Below, piece by piece: positions 1 through 6,522 of a DNA stretch of 64,000 bases. The position numbers were made by a program, and so were the translations under genes. The notes beneath the pieces are model-generated. The model made no database searches. It had not been told where the DNA came from and saw only the letters and a program-made list of their open reading frames with translations. The stretch lies in assembly GCF_049331405.1 (NCBI RefSeq), contig NZ_CP186274.1, positions 2,418,001 to 2,482,000 of the forward strand, given 5' to 3'. How positions within the stretch are numbered: the stretch's first letter is position 1; the number at the start of each line of letters is the position of its first letter. This DNA comes from PoT sp049331405. GTDB lineage: Bacteria > Planctomycetota > Planctomycetia > Isosphaerales > Isosphaeraceae.

Positions 1-1700
1 TCCAGCGCCGCCCGCCGTTTCATGCGTGCCAGTTGTTCCTGCACCTCTTCCAGGTGATCGGAGAGCCAGGCGCGGCCGAGCAGCTCATCGCGTTCGCCGG
101 ACATCTCCGCCAGTTCCGCCGGATCCTCGGCCGATTCCTCAACAGTCGCCCGCTCCTCCAACTTCCCGGCCAATGCGGCCAAGGCCAGCTTGGGAGGCGA
201 GGGCAGGGGGGGAGGCGCGGCCCATTTTCGCGTCGCCAGGCTCGCATTAAGGGCGGACAGCCTCAGGTCATGGGCCGCCACGAAAGACTCGATCGCCTCC
301 CTATCCGGCTGCCCCAACGGGGAAAGGTCCGCATCTATGGATGTCAATTCGCCCCTGAGCGAGAGCAACCTGGCGATCCGATTCTCGGCTTCGCGCAGCG
401 CGATTGCCATCTCCTCCGCCTGTCGCAGGCTCCGATTTCTGCAATAGTCGTCGAAGGCGGCGAGGCGATCCAATGCCTGAGTAGCCATGGGCTGCTGGCA
501 GAGCACGCATCTCGCCCCCTCCTCGGCGGGCGGATAGGCCTGACCAGCCGGCGCGTGATCCGCCGCAAAGGACCTGGCCGCGTCCCACAGGATGCGCCAG
601 GCATCGCCACCGGTGCCGGGCAAGTAGCTCGCGTCGAACGCCCCGGACGTGAAAGCCTCCGCCGCTAGCGATGTCGCGGCCGCGGCTTCCAGCAAGGTGC
701 GCAGGGCCAAGCACCGCTCGTCACCGAGGTCCCTTGCGGCGTCCTGCATCCGGGAGGCGAAATCGCGGATGCGACCTGCGGCGGCCCGCAGCGTCTTCGC
801 ATGGTGCCTCGCGTCGGGGCGCAGTGCCTCATTTAATTGGACCAGCCTTGAATCGTCGTCGGCCCCCTTCCTGGCCAGGCCCTCCACGGCCGAAGGATCG
901 GTAGTCGCCGCCAGGTTGGCGAGCAATCCGGGCACCTGCTTCCCGGGGACGGGCTTCCATGAGGCAAAGCAGGCGGATATCTGGGCGTCGAGCCGGCGGA
1001 TCTCATCGCCGATATTAGCGGCGATCGCGTCGGCGACACTCCCCAGCGTGGGCAAGATCTCGAGCCCGCGCGGGGTGAAGGAGGTAGGGCCATCCTCGTC
1101 GAGATAATGCCTCGCGGCTTGCGTGTCGAACACGAAAACATTCGCCAAATGCGCATCGGGATCAGCCCCGTCCAGCCATGTCACGGCTCGCTCGGCACCG
1201 TCGACGCGATAACGGATCGAGGCGGAGGCTTGGGAAGTACTCCCATCAAGTAAGGCGTTCGGACGGATCGCCGCGCGGCCCCCCCGCGTCTTGCAGGCAT
1301 TCTTGATGACGCGTGCGTATCCCGATTTACCGACGCCATTCTCGCCGTAGATGACGGTGATTCCGGGCCCCTCCCCGAATGACAGGCATTGGTCCGACGG
1401 GAGGCGGTTGACGTTCTCAAGCTTCTCGAGCGAGACCAAGGTCACGTCCGAAGTCGAGGCGGATGTGAGGGGGAGGTGGTCGGCCGATAGATGCTCGCAG
1501 GCCGGCGCAGATGCGCCTACCTCGTTGATCCCGTGCCTGGCCAAGCAGATCGCTTCGAGCTGCGTGATGTCGGCATGGGCGATCGCGCCGTTGACGATGA
1601 TCCGACGCAAGGCGTCCCGCTGCCAAGGCGGACGGGAGGAGGACCAATCGAGGATATGATGCAAAAGCGTTGCGTGATTAAGTATCTTAATCGTCGACAT
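1..1700 (-). CDS. SMC/PrrC-like P-loop ATPase (AAA_13 type), 3' end outside window
   Basis: The frame is open without a stop from the ATG at 1700 to the left edge (about 566 codons), so the C-terminus is missing. Residues 14-60 carry a leading module with the motif RPPWQRDALRR, which I associate with large defence-type ATPases. Residues 119-126 are a Walker A (GENGVGKS) followed by GYARVIKNAC. A CVLCQQ motif (C398, C401) resembles the zinc-hook CxxC of Rad50/SMC-like proteins and lies between charged, helix-rich, probably coiled-coil stretches. ABC-type ATPases of this sort (PrrC/RloC relatives) act in the cytoplasm, usually on nucleic acid, and sit in defence islands. The Walker B and any effector domain lie beyond the edge, so the effector is unknown. 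It lies 390 bp downstream of the S8 protease gene on the same strand. The ATPase call is firm; the defence role is inferred. Confidence 0.85.
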   Translation of the reverse strand, partial: MSTIKILNHATLLHHILDWSSSRPPWQRDALRRIIVNGAIAHADITQLEAICLARHGINEVGASAPACEHLSADHLPLTSASTSDVTLVSLEKLENVNRLPSDQCLSFGEGPGITVIYGENGVGKSGYARVIKNACKTRGGRAAIRPNALLDGSTSQASASIRYRVDGAERAVTWLDGADPDAHLANVFVFDTQAARHYLDEDGPTSFTPRGLEILPTLGSVADAIAANIGDEIRRLDAQISACFASWKPVPGKQVPGLLANLAATTDPSAVEGLARKGADDDSRLVQLNEALRPDARHHAKTLRAAAGRIRDFASRMQDAARDLGDERCLALRTLLEAAAATSLAAEAFTSGAFDASYLPGTGGDAWRILWDAARSFAADHAPAGQAYPPAEEGARCVLCQQPMATQALDRLAAFDDYCRNRSLRQAEEMAIALREAENRIARLLSLRGELTSIDADLSPLGQPDREAIESFVAAHDLRLSALNASLATRKWAAPPPLPSPPKLALAALAGKLEERATVEESAEDPAELAEMSGERDELLGRAWLSDHLEEVQEQLARMKRRAAL

Positions 1701-2089
1701 TCTCGCGATCTCGCGTATGCCCTCGGGGGCACCATGGCCTGGCCGTCGCGTCGGACTGTGGTCGAATCCATCCTTCGCTACGGGATACATCTCCTTGGAC
1801 GAGCACATCCTAGCGAATCAGCTCTACCTCGCAAGCTCATCTCATGGGGGCGGGGCCTAGCAACGATTTGGCTGCGGGCGAGGAGATTGGGAGATTGGGT
1901 CAGGAGGATCGAGCCAAGGTATCCCGAGGAAGATGACCACCGGTTCGAAGCCTCCACGGTTAATCATGGCACAAAGCCGATGGGGCGTACATTTGATCCT
2001 GGGAGCCCCATAAGTCCCTGGTCCACCGCCGTGAGTTCCGCTCGGCCTGGCGAGATCCGAGTCCCTGCACGTTCAGCCCACGGGCCAAG
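1701..2089. other. intergenic gap, no gene seen
   Basis: This 389 bp stretch separates the S8 protease stop from the SMC-like ATPase start. Short open frames here lack recognisable motifs and good ribosome binding sites. I see no strong hairpin with a T-tract, so co-transcription of the flanking genes can be neither shown nor excluded. Confidence 0.5.
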
Positions 2090-4567
2090 CTAGACTTCCG
2101 CGGCAATCTCCGCGCGGCTGGCGATCTGTGCCTCGACGGCGCCGTAGACGTCGACGTCCGCGTCGCCTTCCAGGGTGATGATGAGGGAATATCTCGCGGC
2201 TTTGTCGAAACAGCCTCGGCCCGGCCTCTCGCGCCACCATCCGGTGACGGGGTGGACAGCAATGAACCCCGAGGCGGCAAGCTCGGCGGCGGTGCCCTTC
2301 CAGCAATCGGAGTGGATCGAACCCTTCGTGCGCAGGTCGTCGCCCAGCACCCAATTCCTGGAGTCCTTGACGGAGCCGGCGGGGCGTTCCCCGCCGTCCC
2401 AGGCGTCGCGGGTGAGCCGCTGGCGGAATTGTGACATGTCCTCCTGGGGCCGCTTGACGTCGAATCTCAGGCCGTGCGACTGGTAGCGATGCTTCACATT
2501 CCAGCCCCGGCGCCCCGGGCTCGGCTCGACGAAATAGGAGAGTGTGACACGCATCTTAAGTTGCGCCTCGCCGAGGTCACGCAGCGTTTCGACGGGCCAG
2601 GGCAGCGCATGCAGGTGCATCTGATTAGTCCGGGTCCCCCGCTTCTCCTCATCCCAGCAGAATGGATGGAGCGAGTCCTGGATGATCATGGTGGCCCGGT
2701 TCGACGCACATTGCCGCGCAACCTGCAGGTTGGGCACCCCGAATCCGTAGCAGCGGAGGCGTTCGTGGCGGAGGTTATGCGGGAACTCCTCGATCATCGA
2801 CCGCGTCCAGCGCGCCGAATGGATCATGAGGCCCCGTACCGACTCCGGCCACAATTGCGGATAATCGTGCTGGAGGATCGCCGCATACCGGGAGGCCAAT
2901 GCCGTGGCGGCGCTGGTGTCGCGCATGGTGGTGAGCAACGCGCCGTCGCGCGAGATAACCGTGGTCAGCAGCGATAGGTCGTCGACGTCGGTCACATAGC
3001 CGTCCCGATCGGCGGCGTAATTGCCGCCTTCCATGACGATCTCGGGCTTGAGGGGCCATTCTCGCCTCTCCCAGCCGTAGGAGGTGGTGCTCCTGGGGCA
3101 CAGGCCGCCCTTCGGGGCCAGCGGATCGTACCCGCGGAAGTCCGGATGCTCGATCATGACCTTGTCGGTGTAGGCCCCGACGGTGAGGACGTTCCAAGCC
3201 TGGGCCGGGTCTTGGACGCTCGCCTCGCGGTTGGCCTTGGGATAGTCGCCGGCCGCGAGTTCGTCCCGGTAGTTGCCCGCCGAGACGACCATCAGGCGAC
3301 GGGCCTCATCCTGGGCGCCCGCACACATCTGGTCGAGCGCGGCCGACCACAGGGTGGGCAGCCATCGTTCCTTGTCGTCGGCGGTGACTGCCATGCAGAT
3401 GACGCGGGACCGCTCGGGCGACTCTATCTCCATCTTGGCCACCGAGCCCACGGTGATCGGCCCGTAATCCGGAGGGCTGTTCTCCCCCACGTCGGGCAGT
3501 ATTTTCACCGCCTCGAGGCGGTGTTGCAGCTGGACCTGCTTGCCCGAGAGGAGCAGCTCCCCAAGATCGGCTCCATAGAGGGCCAGCCCTGCCATCTCCG
3601 TGCCGTGGCCGTGCCGATCCGCGGCGGTCCACTCGTCGTCCCATGCCAGATTATGACTCTCGTCCAACGCATGCTCGAGGAGAGGATGGCCGCGGTTGAC
3701 GCCGCAATCCAGGATGCAGACCGCCGGGGCGTCGACTCCGGCGAAGCTCGTCCGCTCCAGCATGGACTGGATGAATTCGGCCTGGCCGGCCGGGGTCAGC
3801 TCGAGATACTCGCTCGCCACGATACTAGCCCGGCGGAATTCGGCGAGGTGGCGCAGCAGCCCGGTGAAGCGGCCCAATACCGCCATAGAGGTGTAGGCGA
3901 GGACCACCACGTAATCGGGGAAGCGGACCTGCTGGTCGCTCACCCGGATGCCCAGGGCCCGAGCATCGGCCCGGAATACGACCTCGACGCCGACCGCCCG
4001 CCCGTCCGGCAGCCACTGTTCCTCCTCATCGCGGAGCCAGACCTCCCACCAGAACTCCTCGTCGGGCGAGGGCAGCGGCCCGGAGTCGGTCCAGTAGTCG
4101 CCCTCGCGCAGCATCGCCAGGCGGAGCTCCTCGATGCTCGCGGCCATCTTCAGATTGGGCGGCTTGCCGAACCGGTTCGTGGTGTGGGCATAGTCCTCGA
4201 ATTTCTTGGCGAACTTGGGCACGTTGTCCGTCGGGATGTGGATGGTCGCCCTCTGGCTGCCATCCTCCTCCGTGCGAACATTGATGAGCTCCAAGCCGAG
4301 GGTCTGATTATCGAGGCTGTCGAGCCACAGCTTGAAATGAGGGTCGCTACGCACCGCAATCGGCACGAAGGGCAAGCCTTCGGCGGGCGGCTCCGGTTTC
4401 GACCGCGCCTCGGCGGCCGCTTCCCTGACTTTGCCCGCCAGGCGGTCGCCATGGGCGGGCCGCCGGTCGCGCGGCGGCGTGCTGAACTCTCCCGCGCCCC
4501 GGGCCGTCGATATGTAATTCTGGGACTGGGCGGTGCCCCGGATCACGAAGTGGCGGAGACGCGCCAT
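2090..4567 (-). CDS. cytoplasmic subtilisin-like S8 peptidase paired with a AAA+ ATPase
   Basis: The protein has 825 residues and no signal peptide, so it is probably cytoplasmic. The catalytic triad is readable: D287 in ILDCGVN, H321 in HGHGTEMAG, S552 in DTSAATALAS, with the oxyanion Asn at 432 in SAGN. About 280 residues precede the catalytic domain, opening with a basic Gly/Pro/Arg-rich segment (YISTARGAGEF..PPRDRR). About 250 residues follow it and may form a beta-sandwich, but I do not recognise that part. The ATG at 4567 was chosen over an in-frame ATG at 4618 because it lies 5 bp after the ATPase stop and has GAGGGACGA upstream. The tight coupling predicts that the ATPase unfolds or gates substrates for the protease. 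Two-gene AAA/S8 modules are known in predicted anti-phage systems; I recall the names IteA/IteS but cannot verify membership. Confidence 0.9.
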   Translation of the reverse strand: MARLRHFVIRGTAQSQNYISTARGAGEFSTPPRDRRPAHGDRLAGKVREAAAEARSKPEPPAEGLPFVPIAVRSDPHFKLWLDSLDNQTLGLELINVRTEEDGSQRATIHIPTDNVPKFAKKFEDYAHTTNRFGKPPNLKMAASIEELRLAMLREGDYWTDSGPLPSPDEEFWWEVWLRDEEEQWLPDGRAVGVEVVFRADARALGIRVSDQQVRFPDYVVVLAYTSMAVLGRFTGLLRHLAEFRRASIVASEYLELTPAGQAEFIQSMLERTSFAGVDAPAVCILDCGVNRGHPLLEHALDESHNLAWDDEWTAADRHGHGTEMAGLALYGADLGELLLSGKQVQLQHRLEAVKILPDVGENSPPDYGPITVGSVAKMEIESPERSRVICMAVTADDKERWLPTLWSAALDQMCAGAQDEARRLMVVSAGNYRDELAAGDYPKANREASVQDPAQAWNVLTVGAYTDKVMIEHPDFRGYDPLAPKGGLCPRSTTSYGWERREWPLKPEIVMEGGNYAADRDGYVTDVDDLSLLTTVISRDGALLTTMRDTSAATALASRYAAILQHDYPQLWPESVRGLMIHSARWTRSMIEEFPHNLRHERLRCYGFGVPNLQVARQCASNRATMIIQDSLHPFCWDEEKRGTRTNQMHLHALPWPVETLRDLGEAQLKMRVTLSYFVEPSPGRRGWNVKHRYQSHGLRFDVKRPQEDMSQFRQRLTRDAWDGGERPAGSVKDSRNWVLGDDLRTKGSIHSDCWKGTAAELAASGFIAVHPVTGWWRERPGRGCFDKAARYSLIITLEGDADVDVYGAVEAQIASRAEIAAEV

Positions 4568-4572
4568 AGCTC

Positions 4573-5568
4573 TTATCGTCCCTCGGCCTTGAATGCCAGG
4601 CGGCTCTTCCTGCGGCAAATGGCTTCCTCGAGGGCGTCAAATTCTATCGTCTGGATCTCGTCGAGGATAGCGCCCTTCGCCGCATCGTCGCAGGATTGGC
4701 AGATGTCGGCATAGCTCAGGCCTGCGGCAGCCTCTGAAGCACGTTGCAGGTCGCGCGCATCGAGGCCGAATCGCGAGAGCCGGTTGCGGATCAAGTCCCG
4801 GGCCTCGTCGTCGGTGGGCTTCTCGTAGCGGATCACCTCGTCGAAGCGGCGGAACAAGGCCTCGTCGAGCATGGAGGCCATATTCGTGGCGGCCACGATG
4901 ATGCTGTCCGAATCGTCCTGCTCGAGGAACTGCAGAAAAGAATTGAGCACGCGGCGGATCTCGCCAACGTCGTTGGCCGCGGCCCGCTCGGACCCGATCG
5001 CGTCGAACTCGTCGAAGAGGTAGACGCCCCGCGTCTTGGGCATCAGCTCGAAGATGGAATGGAGCTTCGCGGCCGTCTCGCCCAGGAATTTCGTGATGAG
5101 CCCGTGGAACTGGACGGTCAAGTGCGGCAGCTTCAATTCGCCGGCCAGGGCGCGCGAGGTCATCGTCTTGCCGCACCCCGGCGGCCCTACCAGGAGCAGT
5201 TTGCGCTGCGGGGTGAGACCATGCTCGCGCAGCCGAGACTTCTGCCGGTACTCGCGGATGACCTTCTGGAGCTGCTTCTTGATCGAGGGCGCCAACACCA
5301 TCTCGCCCAGTCGAACAGCCGGATAGGTGACGGTCAGGAGCCTCGCGAGATCGCCATTGGGCTGCACGATCGGCACGGCACCGCCGATCTTCTGGGTCGA
5401 CTGCCTGCGCCTGACATCCTGGACCAGGCCTTTCAGCTCTTCGGCCAGCTTGGCCTTGCCGGTGCGGGCGGCATGCGCGGCGATCTGCAGGGAAACGGAC
5501 AGAAATTGCTCCCCGTCGGCCTCGCTGTAGCTCCGCAGGAGAGCTTTGAGTTGCTCGGCGGTAGCCAT
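4573..5568 (-). CDS. AAA+ ATPase, partner of the S8 protease
   Basis: A 331-residue AAA ATPase of the classic FtsH/spastin-like fold. Walker A is GPPGCGKT (128-135), Walker B is LFDEFD (184-189), sensor-1 Asn is at 229 in AATNM, and the arginine-finger pair FRRFDE is at 239-244. A C-terminal helical lid contains GLSYADICQSCDDAAKGAI. The N-terminal ~120 residues are helical and charged (KLAEELKGLVQDVRRRQ) and probably recognise substrate or partner. There is no membrane segment and no HExxH protease domain, so proteolysis is probably supplied by the adjacent S8 peptidase 5 bp downstream. The start is supported by GGAGTAAGGC before the ATG. This is the first gene of the cassette and carries its promoter. 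Confidence 0.92.
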   Translation of the reverse strand: MATAEQLKALLRSYSEADGEQFLSVSLQIAAHAARTGKAKLAEELKGLVQDVRRRQSTQKIGGAVPIVQPNGDLARLLTVTYPAVRLGEMVLAPSIKKQLQKVIREYRQKSRLREHGLTPQRKLLLVGPPGCGKTMTSRALAGELKLPHLTVQFHGLITKFLGETAAKLHSIFELMPKTRGVYLFDEFDAIGSERAAANDVGEIRRVLNSFLQFLEQDDSDSIIVAATNMASMLDEALFRRFDEVIRYEKPTDDEARDLIRNRLSRFGLDARDLQRASEAAAGLSYADICQSCDDAAKGAILDEIQTIEFDALEEAICRRKSRLAFKAEGR

Positions 5569-5592
5569 GCCTTACTCCATAATGTTTTTCCT

Positions 5593-5620
5593 ATTTTACC
5601 CATATCCACCAAAATAGCAA
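5593..5620 (-). promoter_or_regulatory. putative sigma70-type promoter of the AAA/S8 cassette
   Basis: Read on the minus strand: -35 TTGCTA, 16-base spacer, -10 TAAAAT, about 25 bases before the AAA ATPase start. The stretch is conspicuously AT-rich against GC-rich surroundings. The predicted start site near 5586 leaves a very short leader. Confidence 0.5.
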
Positions 5621-5659
5621 ATCAACAAGCAGACAAGACACTTCCCTGCCGTATTCTTA

Positions 5660-5672
5660 TGTACAGTGTACA
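5660..5672. promoter_or_regulatory. palindromic candidate operator upstream of the defence cassette
   Basis: TGTACA-G-TGTACA is a 13-bp inverted repeat lying 40 bp upstream of the predicted -35 element. Symmetric sites of this kind bind dimeric regulators, but no regulator gene is adjacent, so the cognate protein is unknown. Confidence 0.35.
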
Positions 5673-6522
5673 GCCCAGCGATCCGCTTTGCGAGGCGCAC
5701 TTGGGAACGAGTGCAATCGCAGGTACCCCCACAGTGGCAGGTTTCGAAGACGCGGGAAAGTATCTGATGCCGCGCTGAAGTGGAAGACGAATAGGCTAGT
5801 CGGCGAGTGATCCAAGCGAGGGAGTCGATCATGACCACCGAATGCCGGAACTCTTAATGAGCTATTTGGAGAGACTGCGGTTGCACAGGCGGCTCTCAAT
5901 GTCGGAGGTGGGGGAGGGGGACAAGCACTGAGTTGGGTAATGAGCTAGGCAAGATGGCCCACCGATGCCCTACGTCGCGGGTTTACAAGCCCGAGAAGAT
6001 CGGCAGCCTCTTCGACGGGGTTACGCCCTACGACTCGGCGTTTGCATTGGGCGGACGCACAGGGTCGTCAATGTGGATCCAAGGAACGGCGGATTCGATT
6101 CGATGGCCGAGCTAGCCGAGGAGTTCGTCTGCCTGCCCCCGATGGAGACATCTCGGAAAGCCAACGAAGGCCTTCACATCCTCATTCGGCACCTCGAAAC
6201 CCATCCGTACCCGGCTCAACTTCCAGCTCGGGATCGATATCCTCGGGGTCAATTCCCTCATGACCGTGCCGCCGAGCCGCCAGGCCGGTTACTGACAGCT
6301 TTACGAGTAATACTTCCGGCGTGAGGTGGGGTTTGCCCTCCTCTCCGGCTGGTTCGCGTGCTTGGTGAATGGGAACGCGCGGTTCCAAACTCGGGGTGTT
6401 AGTCAGCCGAAGGGTACCCTTTCCTCGGGCCGTGCAGCGAGCTTTTAGATCCATTGGCAGGCGAACGCCGGACTTGTTGTGAATCTCCTGGCTTCAGCCC
6501 TTGGGCATGGTCAGGATCGGAC
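5673..6522. other. degenerate intergenic region
   Basis: There are 850 bases between the defence cassette and the FtsX operon. Several short frames on both strands have no recognisable domain and no convincing ribosome binding site. The only readable trace is the possible acyl-carrier-protein relic near 6.23 kb. I read the region as decayed insertion DNA. Confidence 0.5.
6227..6330 (+). pseudogene. possible acyl carrier protein relic
   Basis: A frame reads QLGIDILGVNSLMTV and then stops. The nucleotides at 6227-6265 align by eye with 18278-18319, the phosphopantetheine-site segment of the broken ACP gene (DLGMDSLGLVELLMT). Here the carrier Ser codon would be Ile (ATC for AGC). A stop follows shortly and the downstream frame shifts. 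This is a short, low-confidence relic. Confidence 0.3.

Noticed and set aside
5933..6324. Overlapping plus-strand frames upstream of the FtsX operon
   Set aside because: No domain, no ribosome binding site, and frame breaks around an ACP-like trace. Treated as decayed DNA.
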